DNA from: Epidermidibacterium keratini
Lineage (GTDB): Bacteria; Actinomycetota; Actinomycetes; Mycobacteriales; Antricoccaceae
Assembly (NCBI RefSeq): GCF_009834025.1
Contig: NZ_CP047156.1
Span: 3,680,067 to 3,744,066 of the forward strand
Length of the DNA stretch: 64,000 nt
Reading direction: 5' to 3'
Below are positions 52,215 to 61,959 of the stretch, piece after piece. The position numbers and the translations under genes were made by a program. Position 1 is the stretch's first letter. Every line of letters begins with the position of its first letter. The notes beneath the pieces are model-generated. The model ran no database searches. It was not told where the DNA came from and worked only from the letters and a program-made list of their open reading frames with translations.

Positions 52215-52877
52215 CTACTCGCGGTGCGAGATCAGCTCGCGCAGCTCGGTCTCGGCCTCATCGTTGGCGACGAAGACCAGCTCGTCGTTGGCCTCGAGCG
52301 GCTCGTCCGGGGTCGGCACGATCACCCGCTCGCCGCGCAGGATCGTCACCAGCGCGGTGTCGCGGGGGAGGCTGAGCTCGGCGACCGGCGACCCGACGAG
52401 TCGATGCTGCTCGCCGAGCGTGATCTCGACGAGGTTGGTCTCGCTGCCGCGGAAGCGCATGAGCCGCACCAGATCGCCCACCGCGACGGCTTCCTCGACG
52501 AGGGCCGCGAGCACGCGCGGCGTCGAGACCGCGACGTCCACCCCCCACGCCTCGTTGAAAAGCCACTCGTTGCGGGGGTCGTTGATCCGCGCCACGACCC
52601 GCGCAACACCGAACTCGGTCTTGGCAAGCAGTGCGACGACAAGGTTGACCTTGTCGTCGCCGGTCGCTGCCACGACGACGGGGCAGTCCTGGACCTGGAT
52701 CTCCTCCAGCGAGGCCAGCTCGCAGGCATCGGCATTGACCCACTCGGCCTGCGGCACCTGCGCCGGCTCGACCTTGGTCGGGTCACGCTCGATCAAGATC
52801 ACGTCGTGGCCGTAGTCGACCAGCTCACTTGCGATCGACCGGCCGACCGCTCCTGCTCCGGCAATAGCGACTCGCAT
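52215..52877 (-). CDS. TrkA-type potassium uptake regulatory protein (second of pair)
   Basis: 220-residue RCK protein: Rossmann MRVAIAGAGAVGRSIASELVDYGHDVILIERD binding NAD(H), then a TrkA-C domain (LVEITLGEQHRLVGSPVAELSLP). Equivalent to mycobacterial CeoC. ATG 52877 overlaps the stop of the upstream trkA gene by one base (TGATG), a coupled pair. It gates a K+ channel or transporter; the APC transporter encoded divergently is a likely partner by context. Confidence 0.92.
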   Translation of the reverse strand: MRVAIAGAGAVGRSIASELVDYGHDVILIERDPTKVEPAQVPQAEWVNADACELASLEEIQVQDCPVVVAATGDDKVNLVVALLAKTEFGVARVVARINDPRNEWLFNEAWGVDVAVSTPRVLAALVEEAVAVGDLVRLMRFRGSETNLVEITLGEQHRLVGSPVAELSLPRDTALVTILRGERVIVPTPDEPLEANDELVFVANDEAETELRELISHRE

Positions 52878-53542
52878 CAAGACCTCGAATCCGGGGGACG
52901 GATCGCCGCGTCCATGCACGGCGTGTAACGCTCCTCAGCAACCAGCGCGTAGAGCGCGTCGCCGTGCTGCAGGACGGTCGACTCGGTCGGCAGGACCGCC
53001 TGACCGAACCTGTTGAGAAAGGCCGCACGCAGCCCGGTCTGCTCCTCGAACTCGCGCAGCTTGCGCCCGACCCACGCCTCGTCGAAGGCGATTCGCGCAA
53101 GCGCGATCGCACCGGAGGGATCACGCCAGACCTGCTCGCTCTGGGTGGCCATGAGCTCAGAGAAGAGCCGGTCGGCCGTCCACGGCACGGTCGCCACGGT
53201 GGGGATGCCCAGCCGCTCGTAGACCTCTGCTCGCTTCGGGTCGTAGATGCGCGCGACGACCCGGCGTACGCCGAAGATCTCGCGGGCGACGCGCGCCGAG
53301 ATGATGTTGGAGTTGTCGCCGCTGGAGACCGCCGCGAACGCTTCGGCCTTCTCGATCCCAGCAGCGACAAGGGTTTCTCGGTCGAAGCCGGGACCCTTGA
53401 CCTGATCGCCACGGAAGTCCGAGCCGAGGCGACGGAAGGCCTCGGCGTTCTGGTCGATCACCGCGACGCTGTGCCCGAGCGAGTCGAGGCGCCGAGCCAG
53501 CGACGAGCCGACGCGCCCGCAGCCCATGATGACGATGTGCAC
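52877..53542 (-). CDS. TrkA-type potassium uptake regulatory protein (first of pair)
   Basis: 221-residue RCK protein (CeoB-like): MHIVIMGCGRVGSSLARRLDSLGHSVAVID nucleotide site, AVSSGDNSNIISARVAREIFGVRRVVARIYDPKRAE, and a TrkA-C domain (IALARIAFDEAWVGRKLREFEEQTGLRAAFL). Divergent from the APC-type transporter 166 bp away, an arrangement shared with mycobacteria. Confidence 0.93.
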   Translation of the reverse strand: MHIVIMGCGRVGSSLARRLDSLGHSVAVIDQNAEAFRRLGSDFRGDQVKGPGFDRETLVAAGIEKAEAFAAVSSGDNSNIISARVAREIFGVRRVVARIYDPKRAEVYERLGIPTVATVPWTADRLFSELMATQSEQVWRDPSGAIALARIAFDEAWVGRKLREFEEQTGLRAAFLNRFGQAVLPTESTVLQHGDALYALVAEERYTPCMDAAIRPPDSRS

Positions 53543-53695
53543 GTGAGCCTTCCTACGAACGTCAGCGCCGGCGATGATGCCGACGCCTACCGATCCACGG
53601 TACCGCGCGCCGCGTTACCGGTACCCCGCGCGGGCCGGTACGCCACGCCGATCGGCACATTGCCGATCCGGGCCGGATCGCCGATACGCCAGGAG

Positions 53696-53701
53696 TACCC
53701 T
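53696..53701 (+). promoter_or_regulatory. Candidate -10 of the APC transporter gene (leaderless)
   Basis: TACCCT ends 7 nt before the GTG start; transcription would begin at or beside the GTG. No Shine-Dalgarno sequence is present. Confidence 0.4.
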
Positions 53702-53708
53702 AGCCCGC

Positions 53709-55739
53709 GTGGCTAAAGCCAGTGCTGTTCTTAAGCGCGTCCTCGTAGGGCGCCCGTTTCGCAGTGATTCACTCCACGAGACGCTGCTGCCGAAGAAGCT
53801 AGCCCTTCCGATCTTCGCCAGCGATGCGATGTCCTCGGTCGGATACGCGACCCAGGAGATCATGCTGGTGCTCGCGGTCGGTGGCGTCGCGTTCTACTCG
53901 CTCTCGTGGTACGCCGCGGCGGCGGTCGTCCTCGTGATGGTCGTGGTCGTCGCGTCGTACCGCCAGAACGTGCGGGCGTATCCCAGCGGCGGCGGTGACT
54001 ACGAGGTCGCGACGGTCAATATCGGGCCCAAAGCGGGCCTGACCGTCGCCAGCGCCCTTGCGGTCGACTACGTGCTCACGGTCGCGGTGTCGATCTCCTC
54101 CGGTGCCGACCAGCTGACATCGGCCTTCAACGGGTTGCGGCCATACAAGCTTGAGATCGTCATCGTCCTGATCGTGCTGATCGCGTTGATCAACCTGCGA
54201 GGGGTGCGCGAGTCCGGGCGGGCGTTCGCCGTACCCGTCTACGGCTTCGTCATCGGCATCCTCGGCATGGGCGTATGGGGTCTGGTCCGCTACCTCAAGG
54301 GCGACGAGATGCAGGCGCCCACCCACGACTACACGGTCGAGAGCCACGTCGCGGCGCCCACCGGCATCCTGCTGGTCTTCCTTCTGCTGCGGGCTTTCGC
54401 CTCGGGGTGTACGGCGCTGACCGGCACCGAGGCCATCGCCAACGGCGTGCCGGCGTTCAAGAAGCCCAAGAGCCAGAACGCCGCCGCCACGCTCGCGCTG
54501 ATGGGCGGGTTGGCAATCGCGATGTTCACCACCGTGACGATCCTGGCCAACGTCACCGATGTCCGCGTTGTGAACCCGGCCGAGGGGGTGCTGCTGCGTC
54601 CAGACGGCTCGGTTGTCGACGGACAGGACACCGTCGTCGCGCAGGTCGCGCAGGCGGTGTTCGGCAAGACCGCGCCGTTCTACTTCGTCGCGTTCATGAC
54701 GATGATCATCCTGGTGCTGGCCGCCAACACCGCCTTCAACGGCTTCCCGGTGCTGGGCTCGATCCTGGCGCAGGACCGCTACCTGCCACGCCAGCTGCAT
54801 ACCCGTGGCGACCGGCTCGCCTTCAGCAACGGCATCATCGTGCTGGCCGGCGCGGCTCTCGTGCTGGTGGTCGCGTTCAACGCTGACGTCACCAGACTGA
54901 TCCAGCTCTACATCATTGGCGTGTTCGTCTCCTTCACAGTGAGCCAGTTCGGCATGATCCGGCACTGGAACCGGCACCTGAAGACGACTCGCGATGCGGC
55001 CGAGCGCGCGCGGATGAAGCGGTCGCGGGCGATCAACACGGTCGGCTTCGTGCTGACCGGCACGGTGCTGATCATCGTGATCCTGACGAAGTTCACCCAC
55101 GGCGCCTGGATTGCGGCGCTGGCCATGGGCGCGCTGTTCGTGATGATGAAGGGGATCCGGCGGCACTACGACAACGTCGCCAAGGAGCTGCGTGTCGACC
55201 CGGACGCCGAGCCGCGCACGCTGCCGAGCCGCGCGGTCGGCATCGTGCTGGTGAGCACGCTGCACAAGCCGACGATGCGCACGCTCGCGTTCGCGCGCGC
55301 CATCCGCCCGGACGCGCTGCGCGGGCTGACCGTCAACGTCGACGACGAGGACACTCGCAAGCTGCAGGAGAAGTGGGAGCGCTTCGGCATCCAGATGCCG
55401 CTGGAGGTCATCGAGTCGCCGTACCGCGATGTCACCAAGCCGGTCGTCGACTACATCAAGCGCATCCGCCGCGAGAGCCCGCGTGATCTGGTGATGGTCT
55501 TCATCCCGGAGTACGTCGTCGGCCACTGGTGGGAGCGGCTGCTGCACAACCGCAGCGCGATCCGTCTGAAGAGCCGGCTGCTCTATCTGCCCAACGTCGT
55601 CACGGTCAGCGTGCCGTGGCAGCTGCAGTCGGCGCAGAACCTCAGCGCCGACGAGCCCGAGTGGTCACGACCGGGCGATCTGCGCATGGGCGTCGACTCG
55701 CGTGGCCGCCCGCTGACCGACGCGCAGTCGTCGTCATAG
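53709..55739 (+). CDS. APC-superfamily amino acid/potassium transporter
   Basis: 676 residues: about 12 transmembrane segments beginning ALPIFASDAMSSVGYATQEIMLVLAVGG, with AYPSGGGDYEVATVNIG and GCTALTGTEAIANGVPAFKKPKSQNA typical of the KimA/YdaO-like APC group, then a cytoplasmic C-terminal domain of about 200 residues. In Firmicutes KimA is a K+ importer; the divergent pair of TrkA regulators makes potassium transport plausible here too, but amino-acid transport is not excluded. GTG 53709 begins MAKASAVLKRVLVG. Confidence 0.92.
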   Translation: MAKASAVLKRVLVGRPFRSDSLHETLLPKKLALPIFASDAMSSVGYATQEIMLVLAVGGVAFYSLSWYAAAAVVLVMVVVVASYRQNVRAYPSGGGDYEVATVNIGPKAGLTVASALAVDYVLTVAVSISSGADQLTSAFNGLRPYKLEIVIVLIVLIALINLRGVRESGRAFAVPVYGFVIGILGMGVWGLVRYLKGDEMQAPTHDYTVESHVAAPTGILLVFLLLRAFASGCTALTGTEAIANGVPAFKKPKSQNAAATLALMGGLAIAMFTTVTILANVTDVRVVNPAEGVLLRPDGSVVDGQDTVVAQVAQAVFGKTAPFYFVAFMTMIILVLAANTAFNGFPVLGSILAQDRYLPRQLHTRGDRLAFSNGIIVLAGAALVLVVAFNADVTRLIQLYIIGVFVSFTVSQFGMIRHWNRHLKTTRDAAERARMKRSRAINTVGFVLTGTVLIIVILTKFTHGAWIAALAMGALFVMMKGIRRHYDNVAKELRVDPDAEPRTLPSRAVGIVLVSTLHKPTMRTLAFARAIRPDALRGLTVNVDDEDTRKLQEKWERFGIQMPLEVIESPYRDVTKPVVDYIKRIRRESPRDLVMVFIPEYVVGHWWERLLHNRSAIRLKSRLLYLPNVVTVSVPWQLQSAQNLSADEPEWSRPGDLRMGVDSRGRPLTDAQSSS

Positions 55740-55740
55740 C

Positions 55741-56961
55741 GTGAGCGACTCGCATGCGCAGGAGCCGGCGCAGGACTGGACCGGTCGCACGCTCGAGCTG
55801 GACATCGAGCGGGTCGCCCACGGCGGTCACTGTGTCGCTCGCAGCGACGGCCGCGTGGTGTTTGTGCGGCATACCCTTCCCGGCGAGCGGGTCCGGGCTG
55901 TGGTGACCGAGGACGGCGGCGGGTCGTTCTGCCGCGCGGACGCGGTCGAGGTGATCGAGGCGGCGCCCGGCCGAGTCGCGCCGCCGTGCGAGTACGCCGT
56001 CCCCGGTGGCTGCGGCGGCTGCGACTGGCAGCACGCTGATCCCGCGACGCAGCGCGAGCTCAAGCGAGCGGTGGTCGCCGAGCAGCTGCAGCGGCTGGCC
56101 GGCATCGACTGGGACGGAGCGGTCGAGGACGTGGCGCCCGGGCCGCTGCACTGGCGCACCCGGATGCAGTACGCCGTCGACGGTGACACGGTCGGCCTTC
56201 GTGAGCATCGCAGCGCGAGAGTCATCCCGATCGAACGCTGCTTGATCGCCGAGCCCGACGTTGACGTAACCGTCGCCGCGCCGTACGCCGACCGCCCGGT
56301 GACGTCGGTCGAGCTCGCGGCGGGGGAGCGTCCCGTCGTCGCGCAGACGGTCGACCGCAAGCGCCGGCGGCACACCGTCAGCGGCGGCGACCAGATGCAT
56401 CACGTGCGTGGGCGCGACTTCCAGGTCAGTGCCGGCGGCTTCTGGCAGGTGCACCCCACCGCGACCGACGTGCTGGCCGGCACCGTCAGCGAGTACGCCG
56501 ATGCGCAGCCCGGCGAGCGTGTGCTTGATCTCTACAGCGGCGTCGGGCTGTTTGCCGCGACACTCGGCGAGCAAGTCGGGCAGAGCGGGTCGGTGCTTGC
56601 GCTGGAGGGCCACGCCGGCGCGGTCCGGGACGCGCGCCACAACCTGCACGACCTTCCGCAGGCGCGCAGCGAACGGCTCGACGTGCGAGCCGCCGCGCTT
56701 CAGCGCCGGCTCGGCGATGACGAGTACGACGTCACGGTGCTCGACCCGCCGCGATCGGGGGCGAAGCCCGCGCTGTGCGAGGTGATCGCCCGGCGTACTC
56801 GCCGCGTGATCGTCTATGTCGCCTGCGACCCGGCGGCGCTCGCCCGCGACCTCGCCGCCTTTGCCGATGCCGGCTGGCGGCTGGCCGATCTGCGTGCCTT
56901 CGACCTCTTTCCCATGACCCACCACGTCGAGTGCGTCGCACGTCTCGTGCCGGCAGGTTAA
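55741..56961 (+). CDS. Class I SAM-dependent RNA m5U methyltransferase (TrmA/RlmD family)
   Basis: 406 residues. N-terminal TRAM domain (LELDIERVAHGGHCVARSDGRVVFVRHTLPGE), a four-cysteine 4Fe-4S site (CEYAVPGGCGGCDWQH and a further Cys), the methyltransferase core LDLYSGVGLFAATLGE, the DPPRSGAKPAL loop, the nucleophile-region ACDPAALARDLA and the terminal HHVECVARL. It makes 5-methyluridine in tRNA or 23S rRNA; which one is not decidable. GTG 55741 starts 1 bp after the transporter stop, so the two are coupled. Confidence 0.93.
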   Translation: MSDSHAQEPAQDWTGRTLELDIERVAHGGHCVARSDGRVVFVRHTLPGERVRAVVTEDGGGSFCRADAVEVIEAAPGRVAPPCEYAVPGGCGGCDWQHADPATQRELKRAVVAEQLQRLAGIDWDGAVEDVAPGPLHWRTRMQYAVDGDTVGLREHRSARVIPIERCLIAEPDVDVTVAAPYADRPVTSVELAAGERPVVAQTVDRKRRRHTVSGGDQMHHVRGRDFQVSAGGFWQVHPTATDVLAGTVSEYADAQPGERVLDLYSGVGLFAATLGEQVGQSGSVLALEGHAGAVRDARHNLHDLPQARSERLDVRAAALQRRLGDDEYDVTVLDPPRSGAKPALCEVIARRTRRVIVYVACDPAALARDLAAFADAGWRLADLRAFDLFPMTHHVECVARLVPAG

Positions 56962-56965
56962 AGAA

Positions 56966-56995
56966 GCAGGGCCAATCGCGACTGTGCGGGCCTGC
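56966..56995 (+). terminator. Possible terminator after the RNA methyltransferase gene
   Basis: GCAGGGCC can pair with GGGCCTGC with one internal mismatch, 5 bp after the stop. Moderate stem without a U tract. Confidence 0.35.
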
Positions 56996-57003
56996 TAGTC
57001 GCC

Positions 57004-57009
57004 TAGAAT
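57004..57009 (+). promoter_or_regulatory. Candidate -10 of dxs
   Basis: TAGAAT lies 49 bp upstream of the chosen dxs start; no strong -35 was identified. A GAGGAAG follows nearer the start. Confidence 0.4.
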
Positions 57010-57058
57010 GGGAGATCGACCTAGTCCCCGATGCGAACGTGAGGAAGTGGCACCTCAA

Positions 57059-58981
57059 GTGAGCAAGCTGTCGTCGATTGATGATCCGGACGACCTGCGA
57101 GCGCTTCCGCCAGAGGAGCTCCCCGCACTTGCCGAGGAGATCCGCGAGTTCCTCGTCAGCAAGGTCTCTCGCAGTGGCGGGCATCTCGGGCCCAACCTCG
57201 GCGTCGTCGAGCTCACCCTCGCGCTGCACCGTGTCTTTGACTCCCCGCGTGAGCCGATCGTGTGGGACACCGGTCACCAGGCCTACGTGCACAAGATGCT
57301 GACCGGCCGCCAGGACGGCTTCGACGAGCTCAAGCGCCGCGGCGGACTGTCGGGCTACCCCAGCCGCAGCGAGTCCGAGCACGACTGGTCCGAGAGCTCG
57401 CACGCCTCGGCGTCCCTGTCGTACGTCGACGGCCTCGCGAAGGCCTTCGAGATCACCGGCGACCCGCGCCCGGTCGTCGGCGTCATCGGTGACGGCGCGC
57501 TGACTGGCGGCATGGCCTGGGAGGCGCTGAACAACATCGCCGAGTCCAGCCGCCCCGTCGTGATCGTGGTCAACGACAACGGCTGGTCATACCAGCCGAC
57601 CATCGGGGGAGTCGCGACCCGGCTCGCGGCGCTGCGGTTGACGCCGACATACGAGCGCACCCTCGGGCGCATGAAGGAGACCATCTCCAAGACCCCCGTC
57701 GTCGGCGGCGTGATGTACGACGCCCTGCACGGGATGAAGGTCGGCATCAAGGATGTCCTTGCCCCGCAAGGGATGTTTTCCGAGCTCGGCCTGAAGTACG
57801 TCGGTCCGGTCGACGGTCACGACGTTGCCGCGCTTGAGCGCGCGCTGCGGCTCGCGAAGGACTTCGGGTCGCCGGTGATCGTGCACGCGGTGACCCAGAA
57901 GGGCAAGGGCTACGGCCCGGCCGAGGCCGACAAGGAAGACCGGCTGCATGGGCCGGGGGCCTTCGACGTACTCACCGGCAAGGCGCTGGCGGCCGCCTCG
58001 ACCAGCTGGACCGACGTGTTTGCCGACGAGATGGTCGAGATCGGCACTGAGCGCGCCGACGTCGCCGCGATCACCGCGGCGATGCTGTATCCGACCGGGC
58101 TCGCCGCGTTCAAGGCGAAGTTCCCCGGCCGCACCTTCGATGTCGGGATCGCCGAGCAGCACGCGCTGACCTCGGCGGCGGGCATGGCGATGGCCGGGGT
58201 GCACCCGGTCGTCGCGCTCTACTCGACGTTCTTGAACCGCGCGATCGACCAGCTCATCATGGACATCGCGCTGCACCGTCTCGGCGTCACGATCTGCCTC
58301 GACCGCGCCGGCGTGACCGGCAACGACGGCCCGAGCCACAACGGCGTGTGGGACATGGCGCTGGTCAACGCCGTCCCCGGCATCCACATCGGCGCGCCGC
58401 GCGATGGCGCCCGGCTGCGCGCGCTGCTGCGTGAGGCGGTCGACATCGAGGACGCGCCGACCCTGCTGCGCTGGAACAAGGGATCGCTGCCGCCAGACAC
58501 CGACGCCGTGCGCTCGGCGACGGGGTACGACGTACTGTCGCAGGGCCCGCGCCCGGACCTCGCGCTGGTGAGCATCGGCGGTCTCGCGCCGGTCGCCGTC
58601 GAGGCGGCCGAGCTGCTGGCCGAGCGCGGCATCTCGGTCACGGTGTATGACCCGCGTTGGGTCGTGCCGGTGGCCGGTGAACTAATCGAGGAGCTCGCTC
58701 GTCATTCATGTGTCGTGACCCTGGAAGATGGGCTTCGTCAAGGCGGAATCGGATCAGCGATCACCCAGGCGCTGCGTGACCAGGACACTTTCGTGCCGAC
58801 CCGCGAGGTCGGGCTGCCGTGTGTGTTTCCCGATCACGCCTCGCGCGGTGAGGTGCTGGCCGAGTTCGGTCTCGACGCGCAGAGCCTCAGCGACCAGCTC
58901 GCGACGTGGTATGCCCGCCAGCACGGGCCGCACAGCGCGGCCCCGGTGGCGGTCTCAAAAGCACTGTCTGAAGGAGACTGA
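57059..58981 (+). CDS. dxs: 1-deoxy-D-xylulose-5-phosphate synthase
   Basis: Thiamine-diphosphate enzyme condensing pyruvate and glyceraldehyde-3-phosphate, first step of the MEP isoprenoid pathway, which also supplies DMAPP to MiaA. 640 residues with [31 protein letters not shown] (ThDP binding), [11 protein letters not shown], the transketolase pyrimidine part [16 protein letters not shown], and [20 protein letters not shown] 57059 is taken by alignment; GTG 57047 is also in frame. Confidence 0.96.
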   Translation: MSKLSSIDDPDDLRALPPEELPALAEEIREFLVSKVSRSGGHLGPNLGVVELTLALHRVFDSPREPIVWDTGHQAYVHKMLTGRQDGFDELKRRGGLSGYPSRSESEHDWSESSHASASLSYVDGLAKAFEITGDPRPVVGVIGDGALTGGMAWEALNNIAESSRPVVIVVNDNGWSYQPTIGGVATRLAALRLTPTYERTLGRMKETISKTPVVGGVMYDALHGMKVGIKDVLAPQGMFSELGLKYVGPVDGHDVAALERALRLAKDFGSPVIVHAVTQKGKGYGPAEADKEDRLHGPGAFDVLTGKALAAASTSWTDVFADEMVEIGTERADVAAITAAMLYPTGLAAFKAKFPGRTFDVGIAEQHALTSAAGMAMAGVHPVVALYSTFLNRAIDQLIMDIALHRLGVTICLDRAGVTGNDGPSHNGVWDMALVNAVPGIHIGAPRDGARLRALLREAVDIEDAPTLLRWNKGSLPPDTDAVRSATGYDVLSQGPRPDLALVSIGGLAPVAVEAAELLAERGISVTVYDPRWVVPVAGELIEELARHSCVVTLEDGLRQGGIGSAITQALRDQDTFVPTREVGLPCVFPDHASRGEVLAEFGLDAQSLSDQLATWYARQHGPHSAAPVAVSKALSEGD

Positions 58982-58983
58982 AC

Positions 58984-59649
58984 GTGCGAGTTCTGGTAGT
59001 TGAGGATGAGCGGGCGCTGGCCGATGCGGTCGCGCGTGGACTGCGACGCGAGGGCATGGCCGTCGACGTCGCGTACGACGGCACCGATGGGCACGAGAAG
59101 GCGACGGTGACGCCGTACGACGTGATCATCCTTGACCGCGACCTGCCGGGCATGAGCGGCGACGAACTGCTCGGCTCGCTGTCGCACGGTGAGCAGAACT
59201 CACGCGTGCTGATGCTGACCGCCAGCGGTGCGGTCGCCGACCGTGTCGAGGGCCTCTCGCTCGGCGCTGACGACTACATGGGCAAGCCGTTCGCGTTTGC
59301 CGAGCTGATCGCCCGGGTGCGCGCGCTGGGTCGTCGTTCTAACCCGGCCGCGCCTCCGGTGCTGACGGCGGGCGATCTTGAGCTCGACTCGGCGCGGCGC
59401 GTGGTGAAGCGCTCCGGTGCCGAGGTCGACCTGACCCGCAAGGAGTTCGGCGTACTCGAGGTGCTGCTGCAGGCCGACGGCGCAGTGGTCTCCAGCGAAG
59501 GTCTGCTCGATCGCGTCTGGGACGAAAACGCCGACCCGTTCACCACGACGGTGCGCGTCACGATGATGACCCTGCGGCGTAAGCTCGGCGATCCGCCGCT
59601 GATCGAAACGGTCGTGGGCTCTGGCTACCGAATCAAGCCCGACGCGTAA
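58984..59649 (+). CDS. OmpR-family response regulator
   Basis: 221 residues. Receiver domain with the acidic pair Glu7-Asp8 and phospho-acceptor Asp51 (VIILDRDLPGMSG), then the winged-helix domain (LTRKEFGVLEVLLQADGAVVSSEGLLDRVWDENADPFTTTVRVTMMTLRRKL in blocks). GTG 58984 is 2 bp after dxs; AAGGAG lies 8-13 nt upstream inside dxs. It pairs with the histidine kinase that follows. The signal is unknown. Confidence 0.93.
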   Translation: MRVLVVEDERALADAVARGLRREGMAVDVAYDGTDGHEKATVTPYDVIILDRDLPGMSGDELLGSLSHGEQNSRVLMLTASGAVADRVEGLSLGADDYMGKPFAFAELIARVRALGRRSNPAAPPVLTAGDLELDSARRVVKRSGAEVDLTRKEFGVLEVLLQADGAVVSSEGLLDRVWDENADPFTTTVRVTMMTLRRKLGDPPLIETVVGSGYRIKPDA

Positions 59650-59695
59650 CCCTCTCGGGCGGCTGTGGCCGCGCGGTGTCCGCCTTGGGCTGCGG

Positions 59696-60826
59696 TTGCG
59701 CCTGGCCCTGGCGTGCGCATTCTTGTCGGCCGCGGTCAGCGTCATCGGACTACTGCTGTCGCTGATCGTGGTCGACAACGCGATCGCCGACGCGCTGCAG
59801 TTCCCCGAAGGCACACTGATCGAGGCGACGCTCCCAGGCCAGCCGCAGTCGCCGCTAGCCAGCAGTGACGTCATCAACGCGATCCGCGCCAATGCCAACC
59901 AGACGCTGCTGGCGCGCGGCCTGTTGATCGCCGTGTTTGCCGGGTGCCTCGGCGGTGCGGCCGGCTACATCATCGCTGCCCGCGCCCTCGGCCCGATCGC
60001 CGACGTCACCGCGACGGCGCGGCGGATCTCCGGTGGCTCGCTCGATGAGCGCATCGCGCTCGGTGGCGCGCGCGACGAGCTGCGCGATCTCGCCGACACC
60101 TTCGATGCCATGCTCGACCGGCTCGACCGATCCTTCGATGCCCAGCGCCGGTTTGTCTCCAACGCCAGCCATGAGCTGCGTACGCCGTTGTCGGTGATCC
60201 GCACCGAGGTCGACGTGACGCTCTCTGACCCCGACGCGCCGCCGGACGAGCTGCGGCGGATGGGCGAGGTGGTGCGAGATGCGACCGACCGCGCCGGCAG
60301 CCTGGTGGAGTCGCTGCTGGCGCTGGCGCGGATCGAGGCGCAGGTGCAAAACGGGCTGGACAACATCGAGGACGTCGAGCTCGCCGACGCCGTACCCCGA
60401 GCGGTCCATGCGGTGGGTCCCGAGGCCGAAGCCGCTGGCGTGACGTTGCATCCGGACGCCGGCGCGGCTCCGGTCCGCGGTGACGTGCACCTGCTCGAGC
60501 AGCTCGTGGCCAACCTGCTCTCCAACGCCGTCCGACACAACACGGCCGGTGGGCAGGCGTGGGTGAGCACCCGCACCGACGGCCGATGGGTGGTGCTGAG
60601 CGTGTCCAACACCGGCCAGCAGCTCGACGAGTCGTCGGTGACCGAGCTGCTGCGGCCATTCAAGCGTGCTGCGGATCGTACGGCGGCCGAGGGCACCGGA
60701 CTCGGACTATCGATCGTCGACGCGATCGTGCGTGCCCATCAGGGCTCGATCGCGCTCACCGCCCGACCCGAGGGCGGCCTGGAGGTCGTCGTGCGCCTCC
60801 CCGCTCGAACTGCGGACCGAAAGTAG
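59696..60826 (+). CDS. Sensor histidine kinase
   Basis: At least 376 residues: transmembrane helix 1 (LALACAFLSAAVSVIGLLLSLIVV), a short extracytoplasmic loop of about 45 residues, helix 2 (GLLIAVFAGCLGGAAGYIIAA), HAMP, H-box FVSNASHELRTPLSVIRTE with phospho-His about 159, N-box LVANLLSNAVRHN and G-box GTGLGLSIVDAIV. The listed start is TTG 59696. The frame is open upstream to overlap the response regulator and encodes a plausible basic N-terminus (LWPRGVRLGLRLR), so the true start may be earlier. Probably one operon with the regulator. Confidence 0.88.
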   Translation: MRLALACAFLSAAVSVIGLLLSLIVVDNAIADALQFPEGTLIEATLPGQPQSPLASSDVINAIRANANQTLLARGLLIAVFAGCLGGAAGYIIAARALGPIADVTATARRISGGSLDERIALGGARDELRDLADTFDAMLDRLDRSFDAQRRFVSNASHELRTPLSVIRTEVDVTLSDPDAPPDELRRMGEVVRDATDRAGSLVESLLALARIEAQVQNGLDNIEDVELADAVPRAVHAVGPEAEAAGVTLHPDAGAAPVRGDVHLLEQLVANLLSNAVRHNTAGGQAWVSTRTDGRWVVLSVSNTGQQLDESSVTELLRPFKRAADRTAAEGTGLGLSIVDAIVRAHQGSIALTARPEGGLEVVVRLPARTADRK

Positions 60827-60846
60827 CCCCGCGCTGCGTCGGCCGC

Positions 60847-60914
60847 CCAAAATGGACGAGAGCGGGCCCCCACGGCGATATACGACATGGGGTGCTCGCT
60901 CTCGTCCATTTTGG
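60847..60914. terminator. Long imperfect hairpin between convergent kinase and LysR genes
   Basis: CCAAAATGGACGAGAGCG (60847-60864) pairs with the complement ending at 60914, extended inward by a GC-rich part. Total 68 nt with a loop of about 16 nt. It touches the LysR stop. It is longer and lacks the GCGGTG/CACCGC ends of the 51-nt family. Confidence 0.75.
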
Positions 60915-61874
60915 TCAGGTGCTGAGCAGGCGGCGGTCGTTCGCGGGCAGCCACGCGTCATCGAGATGCGGCTCGGCGGTCGCCCGGCGCGCCCGGTCGA
61001 TGACGGCTTCGGCGATCTCGCGCACCCGGCGGTCGCGGCCTCGCCGCCAGATCGCCGACCACGCAAAGACCGGGACTGGGTCGGTGAGCGGTACGACGCG
61101 CAACCCGGGAGGCGGTAAGGGCATCGCTGCTCCCCACAGGCTCAGGACACGGTCGCTGGCGGCGACGCTGGCCGCGAACTGCGCCATACCCATCGTCGAG
61201 CCCGCGCCGTCCATGCCGATCGCGAAGTCTGCGGCGAGCTGGCGCAGCAGTTCACGCCACTCGGCCGGCGCACCGGTGCCGGGAAACCAGACGGGGTAGT
61301 CCCGTAGCGCGGCCGTCGGCAGCTCGGTTTGCGTGGACCACGGGTGATGGTCGCTGACGAGGGCACAGATCGGCTCGAGCAGCGCCGGGCCGCGCACCAG
61401 GTCCTCGGGCCAGTCGGCGCCGATCACGCCCGCTCGTCCGAAGCAGAGGTCCGCCGTACCGGCTCGCAGCCAGTCGAGCATCGTCGCGGCATCACCGCGC
61501 ATCACGACCTCGACCCGCGGTGCGGATCCAGGCGGAGCGGGCGGTGCCTCGGCGATCACGAAGGGCAGCAGTGACAGGTGCTCGTCGAGTACGTCGACGC
61601 GGATCGCGCGCTGCTCGATGCCGGACTGCGCGGCGAGGGCGTCAACGGCCTCGATGACTCGCCGGGCCGAGGGGAGAAGATCCTGACCGGCGCGGGTGAG
61701 GGTGACCCCGCGACCGGAGCGCTCCAGCAGTGGCGTCCCGAGGGTCTTCGAGAGTCGGTCGATTCGCTGCGAAACCGCCTGCTGGCTCACTCCCAGCCGC
61801 TGCGCAGCGCGCCCGATGTGCCCTTCGTCGGCGACTGCAACCATGGTCCGCAGCAGCGCGGTGTCGAGATCCAC
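60915..61874 (-). CDS. LysR-family transcriptional regulator
   Basis: 319 residues. N-terminal winged helix (LDTALLRTMVAVADEGHIGRAAQRLGVSQQAVSQRIDRLSKTLGTPLLERSGRGVTLTRAG in blocks) and a C-terminal periplasmic-binding-like effector domain (LRAGTADLCFGRAG ...). GTG 61874 has GGAGG 4-6 nt upstream. Divergent from a small membrane-protein gene at 61960, its likely target by convention, with 85 bp between. Confidence 0.9.
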   Translation of the reverse strand: MDLDTALLRTMVAVADEGHIGRAAQRLGVSQQAVSQRIDRLSKTLGTPLLERSGRGVTLTRAGQDLLPSARRVIEAVDALAAQSGIEQRAIRVDVLDEHLSLLPFVIAEAPPAPPGSAPRVEVVMRGDAATMLDWLRAGTADLCFGRAGVIGADWPEDLVRGPALLEPICALVSDHHPWSTQTELPTAALRDYPVWFPGTGAPAEWRELLRQLAADFAIGMDGAGSTMGMAQFAASVAASDRVLSLWGAAMPLPPPGLRVVPLTDPVPVFAWSAIWRRGRDRRVREIAEAVIDRARRATAEPHLDDAWLPANDRRLLST

Positions 61875-61959
61875 GGCGCCTCCATTCACCACGACTGCTT
61901 GTGAGTCTAGGGCCGATCGTTGTTGGACCCCTCGACCGGCGTACTCGCAGACTCGTGCC

